Shown here: positions 45,150 through 56,415 of the stretch, one piece after another | How positions within the stretch are numbered: the stretch's first letter is position 1 | How the letters are laid out: every line of letters starts with the position of its first letter | Assembly (NCBI RefSeq): GCF_033118175.1 | Contig: NC_083701.1 | Coordinates: 67,169,001-67,233,000, forward strand | Source: Dama dama | Lineage: Eukaryota; Chordata; Mammalia; Artiodactyla; Cervidae | DNA length: 64,000 nt | Direction of reading: 5' to 3' | Translations under genes and position numbers: made by a program | The notes under the pieces: generated by a model | What the model was told of the DNA's origin: nothing | Database searches by the model: none | Seen by the model: the letters and a program-made list of their open reading frames with translations, nothing else

Positions 45150-45250
45150 ATGCAAATTCCTCGAGGGCAGATTTTCGGAATTATCTTTGTAATCCCAGGA
45201 CTTGGCCAAGAGAGATCAGCACAGAGTTCAACAAAGGTGTGCTGCAGGAA
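45150..45250 (+). mobile_element. L2 3' end fragment, sense
   Basis: 'gcaaattcctcgagggcagatttt' and 'cacagagttcaacaaaggtgtg' resemble an eroded L2 terminus. Confidence 0.45.
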
Positions 45251-45254
45251 AGAA

Positions 45255-46265
45255 AGCAGCCAGGCTTCCTCTGTGACAACACTGTGGTGGGTTTCCTTTT
45301 TTCTATAAATATTTTCCCCTTAGGTGAGAATATAAGATAAGCACCATTTCAAGTCCTACTCTTTTTTTCAGTTAACATGATACAGGCCTTTTCCAGTATG
45401 CTATAGTCTGAATGTTTGTGTCCCTCCCCCCAAAATAAGTATGTTGAAAATCTATGCCCCAAATGATGACAGCAGGGAGTGTGTCCTTTGGGAGGTGATT
45501 AGGCCCCAAAGGTAAAGCCTTCATGAATGGGCTCAGTGCTCTTACATATGAGGGCCCAAAGAGCTATCTTGCCCCCTCTGCCACCCATGCTGGCACCCTG
45601 ATCTCAGGCTTCCAGCCTCTAGAACTGTGAGAATTAAATTTCCGTTGTCTGTAAGCTATTTAGTCTCTGGTATTTTGTTCTAACAGCCCACAGGGACTAA
45701 GACACAGTTGCCACAAATTCGTCTCATTTTGGGTATATGTGGTATATATGGTTGATTAATATTCCACTTATGAATGTACCAAAATTTTCCAAGTCATTCT
45801 TTTGGTATCAGCATTTGGATTATTTCCTCTTATTAACTACTGTAAATAAAGCTATGGCCGGCTCTTTCATCTGCGTTTTGGCTTAGTTTCTTAGGATTCC
45901 CTGAAGCTGGAATTACTAGGTTAAAGGGTATAAACAGTTTTTTACTAATTTGATAGTCTAAAACACGTCATCCTGTGGTTTTACTCTGTATTTCTTTCCT
46001 GGCTAATGGTGCCAAACATTTTTCTTTATCTTTGTTTACTTGTTATATTTCCTCATTTGTGAACAGCCTATTCAAGTCCTTTGTCCATTTATCTGTTGGG
46101 GTCTTAGTATTTTTTTTTTTTTTTTATCAATTTGCATGAGTTTTTTTCCATTATAAAGATTCTAATACTTGTTATATTTACTAAGAGGTTTCCTTCTTCC
46201 TTTGGGCTGTTTTAATTTACAGTGTTTTTGTTGATAGAGACATTTACCAATTTTTTATAATTTAA
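45255..46265 (-). mobile_element. Old L1 (L1M), antisense, split by an MST LTR
   Basis: 'aatgtaccaaaattttccaagtc', 'actgtaaataaagctatgg', 'aaagggtataaacagtttt' and 'tcaagtcctttgtccatttatc' are antisense L1M text. The LTR at 45399-45707 interrupts it. T runs at 46112-46126. Confidence 0.65.
45399..45707 (+). mobile_element. MaLR (MST-type) LTR, sense
   Basis: 'ctatagtctgaatgtttgtgtcc', 'tttgggaggtgattaggcccc', 'tgaatgggctcagtgctc', 'tccagcctctagaactgtgag' and 'acagggactaagacaca': a complete MST-type LTR. Confidence 0.9.
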
Positions 46266-47141
46266 TGAGTGTTTTCCCTCATGCTGTTATTGTTTCTAAC
46301 ATTGAAATTCTTGAAAGAGAGGGTCACACCAGTGGGACCCCATGGGTCCCAATGGGTCTCTTCCTAAATTTCACTCTTTCCAAAATTCACCATCATCCAG
46401 CTGTTGACTCCAGGATGCTTTGCAAACTGCCTTTGCTAATGTCATCAGTGACCTTCTACCACCTTTCAAGTCCTGTGGCCCGCCCCCCCACCCCAGACCC
46501 CCTGGAGGCATCTGGAAGGTGGAGAGCACCACTTTCTGTGGCCGCCAGCGTGAAGCCTGCTGCCTACCTCCCCAGAACCTCCCTGGGTTCTCATTAGATT
46601 CTCCTTCTCATTCCCCTTTACCAGATCCTCCTCATTCTCCCATGTCCAAAAGTTCTGAGGGATGTCTTGTCCATTGAGACATATTCACCAGGTGAGCAAT
46701 CTCATCTGGTCCCGCGGCTTCAAATGCCAACTTGATGCTGATGTCTCTCAAATTTCTATTGCCAACCTGGACCTCACCCCTGAACTCCATACTCCAACTT
46801 CCTCTGCAACCATCTCCACTTGGATATCTAACGGGCACGTCAAACTTCACATGACTGCAAGTAGATCCGTGGTTTACTCTCCTCTGATCACATTCCAGCA
46901 AATGGCAAGCCCAGCCTCAGAGGTGCTCGCACTGGAAGCCCGAGTTGTCTTTGACTCCTCTCTGCCATACCCTAAATCCGGTCTATCCACAAGCTTTATT
47001 AAACCCGTCTGGCATCCAATCACTCCTGCCCACTTCCACCCAACCCGAGACGCCATCATCTCCCACCTGAGCTCCTGCTGTAGAATCCCAGCTTTCACTC
47101 TTGGCCCTTGTATCATCTGTTTCACACACCACACAGCCTTT

Positions 47142-47206
47142 AAAAAGTAAGGCGGATCAAAAAAATAAATAAATAAAATAAAAATTAAAAAAAGTAAGGT
47201 GGATCA
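47142..47206. repeat. Poly(A)-only insertion with 18-bp duplication
   Basis: AAAAAGTAAGGCGGATCA (47142-47159) and AAAAAGTAAGGTGGATCA (47189-47206) flank about 29 A-rich bases with no element body. The single difference is C to T at a CpG. This looks like a retrotransposition that inserted only a tail. Confidence 0.8.
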
Positions 47207-47589
47207 TATCACACCACCACTCAGAACCTTCCAGTGAAGATTTTACTGTGTCCCGTATGTCCGTCCATAATCCGTCTCCCACCCTGCCTCTCTCTCCTTG
47301 CTTGCTCACTCAGCTCCAGCCATTTTGGTTCTGTGATTCCTTAAAGATGCCAAGCACCCTCCCGCCTTAGGGAGTTTGCTCCTGCCCTCGGCTCCGCCTG
47401 AAACGCTCTTCCACAGACATCCATGGCTCCCTGCCTGGGCTGCTTTAGACACTACTCAAGAGTCATCTCATGAGGGACACCTTCCTTCACTCTGCTTTAT
47501 TTTTCTCCTTCATTACACTTGTTGTCACTTACATAGGATATACTGTGTCTGCTGTCCGTTTCCACTAACTAGAATACAGCCCTGGGGTA

Positions 47590-48072
47590 GAGAGCCTCAA
47601 AGTGGTTCTCCATGACCCCCACTTTCCAGTATTCATGCCCTGAGGTAATACCCTCCCCTTAAGTGTAAGCTTGACCTAACGACTTATTTCAAAACATGGA
47701 ACCTGGAAAAGGGGATGGGAGGTCACTTTCAAGATTAGGTTACAGAAACCACTAATTATCATACCTCCCCTCACCTCAACCCTCAGCCCAGAGGACAGGC
47801 CCACATTGCCAGGAACTGATGTCTCTGGCCCACAGTCAGGGATGACCTGAGGCTGACAGCACACAGATGAGCAGGAAACAGGTCCCCCCAGCAGCCCCAG
47901 CTGATATTTTAATTACAGCCTTAGGAAAGTCCCCCAGTCAGGCCATGGCCAAATTTCTGACCCATAGAAACTGGGAAATAACAAATGTTAGCTGTCTTAT
48001 GACACTCAGTTTTGGAATATGTCACACAGCAATAGATGACTCAAACAAGATCCAGTGGGGCCAGAATCCATC
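47590..48072 (+). mobile_element. MaLR (MLT1-type) LTR, sense
   Basis: 'catgccctgaggtaataccc', 'ggaggtcactttcaagattaggttac', 'gaggacaggcccacattgcc', 'ctgacccatagaaactggg' and 'cacacagcaatagatgactc' follow an MLT1 LTR. It sits within the L2. Confidence 0.7.
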
Positions 48073-48155
48073 TGCTTGATTGACATTATCCCCAACATCT
48101 AGAAAAGTGCATACCGCATTACCCAGCAATATTTCTGAGTGAATGAATGAATTTC

Positions 48156-48430
48156 AGGACTCATGCTAAAAAGATGGCCTGTCTTGTTCTGGACAATGTG
48201 GCGTGCATGTGTGAGTCTGGAACTATTTCAGCCATTTTACCACCCTTTGTGAAGCCAACTAGGAGGCAAGGCCAATGAAGAGGGGGCAGAGCCAGGAAAA
48301 TACGCAAAACCAGAGCCCCAACCAACATTCGAGCTCTACTCTACATTTTTTTCGTTATCTGAGAAAAGTTTAAGCTAGCTTGGGCTGAGTTCTCAATAAC
48401 TTGAAACTAAAAGCATCCTATTACATTTTT
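48156..48430. other. No recognised element
   Basis: Short unassigned stretch. Confidence 0.35.
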
Positions 48431-48439
48431 TTATGGCGT

Positions 48440-49245
48440 CATTCTCTCCCATGCCCCCAAATGTTCTTTATCTTCTTCTTTCCTCTGTCTACCTCATTAT
48501 AGCAGAGATTACAGTTGTCTACCCAGTTTCCATTCTCCCTTCTTCTCAACCAAAAGAACCACAATTTAGGACTTTCCTGGTGGTCCATTGGTTAAGAATC
48601 CACCTGCCAGTTCAGGGTTTGATTCCTGGCCCCGGAACTAAGATACCACATACCATGGAGCAATTAAGTCCATGCGTCATGGCTACTGAGCCTACGCTCT
48701 GGAGCCCGAGAGTCACAACTACGGAAGGCCGCACACCACAGATCCCGTGCTCTGCAACAAAAGAAACTGCAGAAATAAGAAGCCTGAGCACCGCAACTAG
48801 AGAAAACCTGCTTGCAACAATGAAGACCCAGCACAGCCAAAAGGGAAAAACAATTTTAAGAAGAACCACAATTTAGTTGGAGCAGTAAGAGGCCTAGCTA
48901 AATAACTGCATCACCTAGCCTTCCTTGAAGCTAGGTCAAGTGACTAAATTCTGGCCAATGTAAGCAGAAATTATGGAGTAGGTCTCCTAGAAAGACTTTC
49001 TTAAAAGCAGACTCATTTGGCAGGAAGATATACTTTTCTCTTGGCCTCTTCTGTTTTCCCTCTGCCTGAAATGGGATAGTGGGACCTAAAGTGGCCGTTT
49101 TGTGATTGAGGTAAATTTGAGAAGGAAATGCACACATCAAATATGGCGAAAAGAAAAACGAGTGCCTGACTCGCTAATGAAGCCAACATACAGAGAGCCC
49201 CATCAGAACTTCTGTTATGAGAAAATTAAAATCTGTTGTCTGTAG
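48440..49245 (+). mobile_element. Old LTR-like repeat, split by a CHRL SINE
   Basis: 'gctaggtcaagtgactaaattctggccaatg' and 'tggcgaaaagaaaa' in the right part and 'tagcagagattacagttg' in the left have the style of an old ERV LTR. Family not assigned. The CHRL SINE at 48570-48860 lies inside. Confidence 0.35.
48554..48876 (+). mobile_element. CHRL-type tRNA SINE with perfect 16-bp duplication
   Basis: Body 48570-48860: 'gactttcctggtggtccattgg', 'gggtttgattcctggcc', 'acaactacggaaggccgcac', 'gaagacccagcacagcc'. AAGAACCACAATTTAG flanks both ends (48554-48569 and 48861-48876). Confidence 0.95.
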
Positions 49246-49464
49246 TGGAGCTGATGTAACCCTTAATTGTGAACTTCCCCAGGGTCTGTCCTTGTCTTCT
49301 CTTTTTGTGCCACACACTTCTCCCAGCTGGTCTCATCTGCTCCCACTGTTTCAGGAACCATCTACATCATAAAGACTCCCAAAATGATGCCTGCACCTTC
49401 TGCCTATCTCCAAAGCTCCCAAGGGACTCAGATATCCCCACTGGGGGGCACTTAGAAGCAGGTG

Positions 49465-49680
49465 GGGACAGCATGGATTCTGCAGTCAGGCAGGTGTCAT
49501 TTCCAGCCCTGACTCTGTTACTCTCCAAGCAAGCTTGGGGGAACAGCAGCACCTCTAAGCCTTAGCCTTCTCACCTGTGAAATGAACATAATACCACTAC
49601 TTTCATAAGTAGGTTTTTATGACAAAAATATACAGAAACAATGCCTGGCATAAAACCAGTGCTAAAAATGTTTAGTTACC
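49465..49680 (-). mobile_element. MIR SINE, antisense
   Basis: 'tctgcagtcaggcaggtgtc', 'cttagccttctcacctgtgaaatg' and 'caatgcctggcataaaaccagtg' match the complement of MIR. Confidence 0.75.
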
Positions 49681-49989
49681 TCCTCCCCGTCACCCTTCCC
49701 ATCCTCCCCTCTGCCTTCTGTCCTCTCACCATCAGGTAAATGGCTTTACTCTGTCTTCAAAGCTAGAAACCTTGGACTCTCCTTCAACTTCTCTGTTATT
49801 CCCCATTATTCCATCAAAGCCCACCAGTGACCAGATTCTGCTGCTTTTATCCCAGAACCGTGGCTGCACTTTTCTGTCTCCCTGGTTTAAACTCTCACTC
49901 GCCCTTGTCTGGCTTATTCCTGTGGCCAAGCACAGGCTCTCCACAACTTATCTTCCATCAGAGCTGCCCCTTTAAAACAAACAAGAAAA

Positions 49990-50082
49990 AAAGATCTTGG
50001 TGGTGCAGGGGACACAGGTTTGATCCCTGATTGGGGAAATTTCACATGCTGTGGGCATGATAAAACAAAAACAAAAAGTTTT
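49990..50082 (+). mobile_element. CHR-type SINE, sense, partial
   Basis: 'gatcttggtggtgcaggggac', 'aggtttgatccctgattgggg' and an A-rich 'aaaacaaaaacaaaaag' end. The head is damaged. Confidence 0.65.
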
Positions 50083-50260
50083 GGGCCAACACAGCATATT
50101 GACCTTCCCTGAATTCTGATGCCTACAAAATAAAATCCAAATTCTACAAACGGTCCTCTAAGGTGTCCCCTCTCCCTTCCCAGGTATTCACCATTCTCCA
50201 GACATCTCAGGCTTTCCCTGACTCTGTCACTACACCTCCTGGGATGTGTGTGTGCAGTCC

Positions 50261-51184
50261 ATTAAACCACAGCATCACCATTAATATGTGGCCCAATAAT
50301 TGAAAACTTAAACTTTTCTCCCTGCATTTCCACTTTTGCCCTCACCCATTCTAAAAGGGTCTGCTCCAGTCTCAGGGGAACAGGGTTGGATTGTATACAC
50401 TTCCCTTCCTGGCTCATCTTTCCCCAGCCCTAAGTCAGCTGAGCTGAATGGGGTGGGGGTGGGGAGGGTACATCCCTAGTGGAAACTGACCAGAGGGAGA
50501 TATTTCCCCCAAACCAAGAAGAGATGGCTGGGCCTGGGGAGAGGAAAGAGGGGCTTCTGGGGCCTGCCAGCAGCAGGGACCTGAGCCCTGCTTTCTAGAA
50601 GCACTGGAGGATGTACTGGGCAGTTGGTGGAAATAGTCATGATATCTCAGGGCGATGGGGTCCTGCAGCCAGGGTTCGTGTGTCACAGAGACTGCAGCAA
50701 AGGGGGATGTAGGGCCCTGCTGGCTGAGTAACAGACCGGGATTTCAGCAGAGCCTGGGGTGCAGGGGGAAGCCACAGGAAAGACTAAGATTGAATTTCCT
50801 GCAAGCCTAACAGGATGGGGGCTGAGAGTGAAAATGAAGTTGAATGATAAGAAATCATGAAATGGGGTGTTTGGTGCCCTGAGTTTCTTACCTGCTTGAG
50901 AAGCAAATGTCTGCCCATCTTATTGGGTTCCTGCCCTGCCCTTGCCCATGTGCCCTCTGATCTCTTGCTCTGCTCTTTCAGCCCCAGATTTCTGGCTCCC
51001 TGAACCGCAACAGGGAGTTCCTGCCAATCCTGATAACTTCACTCCTGGTTCATTGGACTTTGAGTTCCCTGCATAGCTGTGGACTCCGCAGGCAGTTTGT
51101 CCCAGTATATCCGCAGCTGGGCCAGCCTCTGGCCTCCGAGGGTAAGGGTGAGAAGCAACACAGTGCATAGAGCTTTTCTTTCCT
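50261..51184. other. GC-moderate, unassigned
   Basis: No repeat or gene named. It includes an exon-like segment at 50982-51141 with good splice-site consensus, treated as a separate low-confidence observation. Confidence 0.35.
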
Positions 51185-51945
51185 CCCTCTTCTCTGACAA
51201 TTTTATTTCTCTTTCAGGACTTTGCTAAAATGTCACTTCCTAGGCACTTTCGCTGACCTCCCTAGGAAACATTCTTTGTCTGGGTTTCCAAAACATTTTG
51301 CTTCTATCTTTGTGCTTGTCATATGTTTTTGTTTTTTAAACTTTTCGGGGTATAGTTGCTTTACAGTGTTGTGTTAATTTCTGCTGTACAATGAAATGAA
51401 AGTATATATACACATATATGTTTACATACACATATATATCCCCTCCCTCTTGGACCTCCCTCCCACGTCTACCTCCCATCCCACCCCTTTGGCAGCGAAC
51501 TGAGTGCCCTGTGGTATTCAGCAGGTTCCAACTAGTTAGCTGTCTTACACATGGTAGTGTAGGTATGTCAGCCCCAATCCCCCAATTCATCCCACCTTCC
51601 CCTTCCCCTCTGCATGTCTACATGTGTGTTGTCTATACCTTCATCTTCATTCCTGTCCTCGCATATGGGTTCATCTGTACCATTTTTCTAGATGCCACAC
51701 ATATGCGTTAACATGTAATGTTTGTTTTTCTCTTTTTGACTTACTTCGTTCTGTATGACAGACTCTAGATTCATCCACATCTTTACAAATGACCCAACAT
51801 GGTTCCTTTTCATGGCTGAGTAATACTCACATGTGTTATTACTTGTGTATTTACATGGTGGCGTTTTCAACAGGAACCATGTCTCATTCACCTGGCACAA
51901 TGTCAGCTACAGAATAGGGCCTCACAAATGCTTGTTAAGTGCCAT
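51185..51945 (+). mobile_element. L2 3' end, sense, split by an L1
   Basis: 'ggactttgctaaaatgtcacttcc' (left) and 'ggaaccatgtctcattcacctggcac' and 'cacaaatgcttgttaag' (right) are L2 3' text. The antisense L1 at 51331-51865 separates them. Confidence 0.6.
51331..51865 (-). mobile_element. L1 3' end, antisense
   Basis: 'ggtatagttgctttacagtgttgtg', 'tttctgctgtacaatgaaatg', 'gactctagattcatccacatc' and 'tggctgagtaatactc' are the complement of an artiodactyl L1 3' end. Confidence 0.85.
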
Positions 51946-51974
51946 TTCTCATGCAGTGCCCCAGATTCTCACTC

Positions 51975-52350
51975 ACCCTTCTATCCTTCTTTCTCTGTAT
52001 TGAGTAGGTATGCTTTTGATTACAAGTAACAGAGAACCTGACTACAGTGGCTTAAACAGAGATTTGTTTTTCTCACTTGAAGAGAAATCTGGAGATAAGC
52101 AACCGAGGGCTGTCAGAGACCTAGCCTCTTCCTATCTTCCTGTCCTTCCAGTTTCAGTGTGTTGTTCATAAATGCTGTTGTACCTCCAAGCACTCCATAT
52201 AAGTTCTAAACAAGAAGTAGGAAGGGTGAAAGGCCAAGTATGTCCCTTTGCATTAGGAAAGCACAGGTTTTCCTCACATCTCATTGGCCAGAATATGTCA
52301 CATGACCACCCCTAGCTGCAAGGGAAGCTAGAAGAGGAAGGCAGGGGAGA
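51975..52350 (-). mobile_element. Old interspersed repeat, family unassigned
   Basis: 'ttgattacaagtaacagagaacctgac', 'agtggcttaaacagagatttg' and 'ctcacatctcattggccagaatatgtcac' are a recurring mammalian repeat. A second copy is at 29975-30260. Strand is by analogy only. Confidence 0.4.
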
Positions 52351-52384
52351 AAGTGGAGGAGCTTGGATGTGAATAACATTCTTG

Positions 52385-52500
52385 GCTCTCAGCCCAGACC
52401 TACTGAATCAGACATGCTGGGGGTGGAGCTCACAATCTTTGTTGTATCAAGACCCCTCAACAATTCTGATTCAGCTGAAGTTGGAGAACCACAGTCATAT
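52385..52500 (-). mobile_element. MER5-type DNA transposon, antisense
   Basis: 'cccagacctactgaatcagac', 'gctgggggtggagctcacaatc' and 'gttggagaaccacag' are the complement of MER5A. Confidence 0.75.
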
Positions 52501-53369
52501 ATGATGGCCAGCGTTCTGGAAGGGGAAAAATCCTAGACTAGAATTCAGATCACCCATTTCTTACTATAACTTTTGTTGCTGACCAGCCAGGAAACCTTGG
52601 TTTTCTGACCATTGAGTTGTGGTGAGGATCAACTTAAACAGTGTAGATGGAAACATCTTGAGAGCTGTAAGTCATGGACAGTTATACTGATTTTGAAATT
52701 ATAAATTTCTTAGTTCACAGTTTATGTAGCTGACACATTCAGCAGATTGCAAATGCTTGGGAAAAGCAAAACTACCCATAAAAGGCATAAAAAGATCGAA
52801 AAGTTATGACAGTAAGGGACAAAAATAGAAATTGAAACCACAGACGTTCAAAATACACTGTTATCAAAAACAAATGTTTGCAGCAGTCCCAGTGGTTGCT
52901 GCTACAGGTGGTTTCCATGAGAGGAAGGAGGACATACGTAGTTTCAAAACAAATACTTTGGAGGATAATGAAATGGAGCATTTAGGGGAAAGGGTTGGTA
53001 AGAAGATGTGGAACAAATGTAAGGGATTTGGTGTCCTGCCGTTTGGATTAAACATACTGAGACCTCATTGTCTGAGTTCCAAGTAGAGTGTCCATGCCTC
53101 CCTGTAGTAAAACCTGCTCACTCAATCTATTTATTCCACAACAGTCTCTCATGTAACAGACTCTGAGTGGTCTTTACCAGTGAACCTGGCCAGTTCATCA
53201 GCTGCTCACTAGGCACCAGGGAAGTCACAGTCAGATCTACATTTGCCTTCAGATACCGTTCTCAGGGTAGGAACTGGCCATGATTAAAATAGCAGAGGTA
53301 TACCAACACTGTGTGTGTGTCACACTGGGGGTGTGACCTGTCTGCTCAGGTGAAAACCACAGTGTCAGG
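52501..53369. other. Mostly unassigned
   Basis: A weak antisense MIR may lie at 52555-52690 ('gtgaggatcaacttaaacagtg'). Otherwise nothing recognised. Confidence 0.35.
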
Positions 53370-53483
53370 AAGGAAGTGCTGACAACTCTGTGAATACAGT
53401 AAAAATCAGTGAATGTACAATTTAAATGACGGAAATTTATGACAGTTGAACTATATCTCAATAAAGCAGTTTAAAAAAAAAGA
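53370..53483 (+). mobile_element. L1M 3' end, sense
   Basis: 'caactctgtgaatacagtaaaaatcagtg', 'gttgaactatatctcaataaagc' and an A tail. The L1MA-type terminus. Confidence 0.8.
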
Positions 53484-54145
53484 ATGAAGTGTTTTCACTC
53501 AGAGACCCCGTGACATGGAGGGTATGAGCAGCTTAGAGACTGTGTGTCCATGTGTCAGTTAACTTTGTACAAAATGTGAAGCCAAGGTTTACTTACTGAT
53601 TGATTTGTTTAACATCTGGACTCCAACACACACATGCTGTGATAAGAGAGCTTGTAAAAGCAAAATCACAAAGCCACCCATTCCTTGGGCTTATGAAAGA
53701 GGATAGCAATCTGCATGTGAAAAGCTGATGTTGTAACTGGCTGAAACTGGTGGTGACCTGAAGCCCAGTTCAATTCAAATAAATAGGCCAGTTCTGGGTC
53801 ACAGATTCCAAATATTCAACCACGGTGAAACTGGACTTTCTGGGGGTGTTTCAGCTCATTGATCAGTCAGACAGAGCCTCACCTACTTCTCCTCCTTCCC
53901 CTTCTGTGGACCCAAGACCACTCAGCCAACCCCTGAGTGCAGGGCTAGTAGGTAGCTGGGACAGCTGTAAGTCCATGCATGCTCATGTTTACTCCATCAT
54001 GATCCTCTGCTCCTTTCCTGGGGAATTCCTACAGTTATTGCTGGTATTGAAATGTAGCTGGCGAGACCATGAGTCTCTGGGTCAAGTGCAAGCCCCACCA
54101 CTCACAAGTTAGTGACCTGGGTAAGTCAGTTCACACCTCTTGATC
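53484..54145. other. Mostly unassigned
   Basis: A weak antisense MIR at 54050-54145 ('accactcacaagttagtgacctgggtaagtcag'). No gene. Confidence 0.35.
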
Positions 54146-55570
54146 CCATCCCCTCTCAGAGCTTTGAGGACTTTGTACTGACCCACTCTCTCCCTCACAG
54201 TGGTCTCAGCTTCTCTGTCGTGCCTTTCTCACCAGCAGTACCAGTGGTTGGAACTTCTCCCAGAGTAAAAATCCAAAATAAAGACAAAACCTCCCTGTCT
54301 CCCTTGTCACCTCCAGTGCAGCCCTTTGCTCTCCTTCACAGCAAAATTCCTGAAAAGGAATTGCTTAGTGATAAGTGCCCCCTTGCCCTGAAATCCATAT
54401 GCTGAAGCCATAAACCCTAGCACCTCAGAATGTGACTACATTCGTAAAAGGGCCTTTCAAGAGGTGATTAAACGGAGGCAGTCTGAGTGGGCCTCCGTCC
54501 AATATGACTGGTGTCCTCACCAGAAGAGAATATTAGGACACAACACAGAGGGAAGGCCACCACCTGCAAGTCGGGGTGAGAGACCTCAGAAAAAAATCAA
54601 CCCTGCCTGCCTATACCTTGATCTTGGACTTCCAAGTCTCAAGAACTGTGAGGAAATAAATGTCTAGTGTTTAAGCCACCCAGTGTGTGGCACTTTGTTA
54701 TGAGCCCTAGCAAATTAATACACTTAGACGTTCTGCCTCTGCTTTCTCCTCTCCTAGTCTCTCTCCGGATTTTCCGTCCTCTTGTGAACCTAGTCCAGTC
54801 AGCATTCCGTAGCCACCAACCAATCCGCCAGACCTGCTCACCAGACATTACCGCTGGCGGCCATCTTGCTGGATCCAGACGCCACAACACCGTCCTCATC
54901 AGACTCGGCTTCTGGGCAGTTTCTTTCCTTCCGAAGGCACTTTCAGCCCTCGTATTCCAGGTTATTTCACTCTTAAGTTTTCATTCACCCCATCGGCTGC
55001 TCCTTCTCAGTCTTCTCGGCTGAATATTCCTTCTTTCTGTCTTCTAAAAGTGAGAGCCCCTGGCCAGGCCTCAGCCCTCTTCTCGGTCTATAATCTTTCC
55101 CTCGGTCATTCCATTCAGTTCTTTGGCTTGAAGTATTAATAAAAAGCTGATAAGTCATACATCTGCATGAGCAATCTCTACCTACTTGTTCCTTGAGCTC
55201 CAGGCTCAATATTCAATTGCCTGGAACATTTTCCCTGAATATCCAAAGAGCATTTCGGATTCAAGGTGTCTGAAAATCCAGGCTTTAACTTCTCACCATA
55301 TTTAGAATGAAATCGAGATTTCTCATTCCTGCTTGCAAGTTTCCTCGTTACTCTTTAGACAGCATCTTCTTCCACAGTCCCTTCCCTCACCACACTCCCT
55401 GCACTCTGCTGGCCCTCTATGCACACCTGGGGTGGTCTTTACACTTACTGTTCCTTCTGCCTGTACTCTTGAGTCACTGCCTGGAGCATCACAAGGCCTA
55501 TTTGGTCCTTTGCATCACTCAGGGCTTGACTCAAAATTCACCTTCACCAGAGCCTTTTTTTGACCCATTG
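54146..55570 (+). mobile_element. L2 LINE, sense, split by an MLT1 LTR
   Basis: 'ccctttgctctccttcacagc' on the left, and 'cggctgctccttctcagtcttc' and 'ggcctcagccctcttctcgg' on the right, follow L2 coding text. The LTR at 54375-54725 separates them. Plus-strand ORFs here are L2-derived. Confidence 0.6.
54375..54725 (+). mobile_element. MaLR (MLT1-type) LTR, sense
   Basis: 'accctagcacctcagaatgtgac', 'gtccaatatgactggtgtcc', 'accttgatcttggacttcc' and 'aagccacccagtgtgtggc' to 'gcaaattaatacac'. Near complete. Confidence 0.88.
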
Positions 55571-55624
55571 TCTCAGTATCACTCTCCTGAAGGTTGCAGA
55601 ATTCAGTACATTCAGGTTACACTA

Positions 55625-55845
55625 ATAACATTTTAATAAGCTCCTACTATAGTGCTAAGCATTATATTAAATGCTTTATATGCATGATCTCATTTACTTA
55701 TCAGAACCACCTAATGAGACATTCTTGTCATCCTTACTTTGCAGGTGAGGAAACCAAGGCTAAGAGTGGTTAAACCCAAGGTCAAACAGTTTGCACTAAG
55801 GTCTGATTCCAGACCTGGTGCTCTTAACCATGAAGCTCAACTGCT
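55625..55845 (+). mobile_element. MIR SINE, sense
   Basis: 'ctcctactatagtgctaagcat', 'tgatctcatttacttatcag', 'tttgcaggtgaggaaaccaaggc' and 'ggtgctcttaaccatg'. Near full length. Confidence 0.85.
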
Positions 55846-56267
55846 TCTCACTTTAAACACTATTCCTGATTATGGACAATATGGCTTCCAGGAATTTACT
55901 TTCCAGGATTAATTCGTTTCCACTGCACTTGTGTTTGAGCTGGTAAAGTAACTCTGCTGTATCAGTGTTTGCCAGGGAGGGGCTTATTTTCCAAACTCTG
56001 GTTTTAAACAATCAGAAAATACAAAATGCAGGTTTCATGGGGACAAAGTCAAACATGGGTCCAGACCACCTCTGTGGTTCTTGCTTATAGACTTATTAAA
56101 GAAGATAAGGGTATTTTCCTCATCTTTCTTGTTTGGAGGTAGGCTCAAGTTCTCAGAAGCTATTAACACTTTTAAACTTTAGTTTTTTTCTCTTAAAAAA
56201 CATCCTATTTCCACAAGGTGATTAGAAATAAAATCCTTAAAATAAAACTCTTAGATAAACATCAGTG
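55846..56267. other. No recognised element
   Basis: Unassigned sequence. Confidence 0.35.
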
Positions 56268-56415
56268 TTCTGGTGAGAACAAACATTTGTCAAATACCTA
56301 TATGTCCCAAGCACTTTTCTGCTATCACTGTCTAAGTAGGTATTATTTCCCATCTTTTACAATTAAGGAAACTGAGGCACCAGAAGATAAATGATCCACT
56401 ATAGCACAGGAACTC
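56268..56415 (+). mobile_element. MIR SINE, sense, partial
   Basis: 'atttgtcaaatacctatatgtcccaagcac' and 'ttttacaattaaggaaactgaggcacc'. Confidence 0.78.

Larger units (their letters stand above)
46275..48155 (+). mobile_element. L2 LINE, sense, long copy, split by an MLT1 LTR
   Basis: 'tggtcccgcggcttcaaatgcc', 'gatgctgatgtctctcaaatttc', 'cacttggatatctaacgggc', 'gagacgccatcatctcccacctg', 'tgctttatttttctccttc' and 'ccactaactagaatacag' follow L2 coding region and 3' UTR in order. The 3' tip resumes at about 48075 ('gagtgaatgaatgaattt') after the LTR at 47590-48072. Plus-strand ORF 46662-47150 is L2 sequence, not a gene. Confidence 0.8.
49265..50260 (+). mobile_element. L2 LINE, sense, interrupted by MIR and CHR
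   Basis: 'gatgcctgcaccttctgcctatctcc', 'agctagaaaccttggactctcc', 'ccatcaaagcccaccagtg' and 'tctacaaacggtcctctaagg' follow L2 order. A MIR (49465-49680) and a CHR fragment (49990-50082) sit in it. Confidence 0.55.

Noticed and set aside
46662..47150. 162-codon plus-strand ORF
   Set aside because: It runs through an L2 LINE and is an eroded transposon reading.
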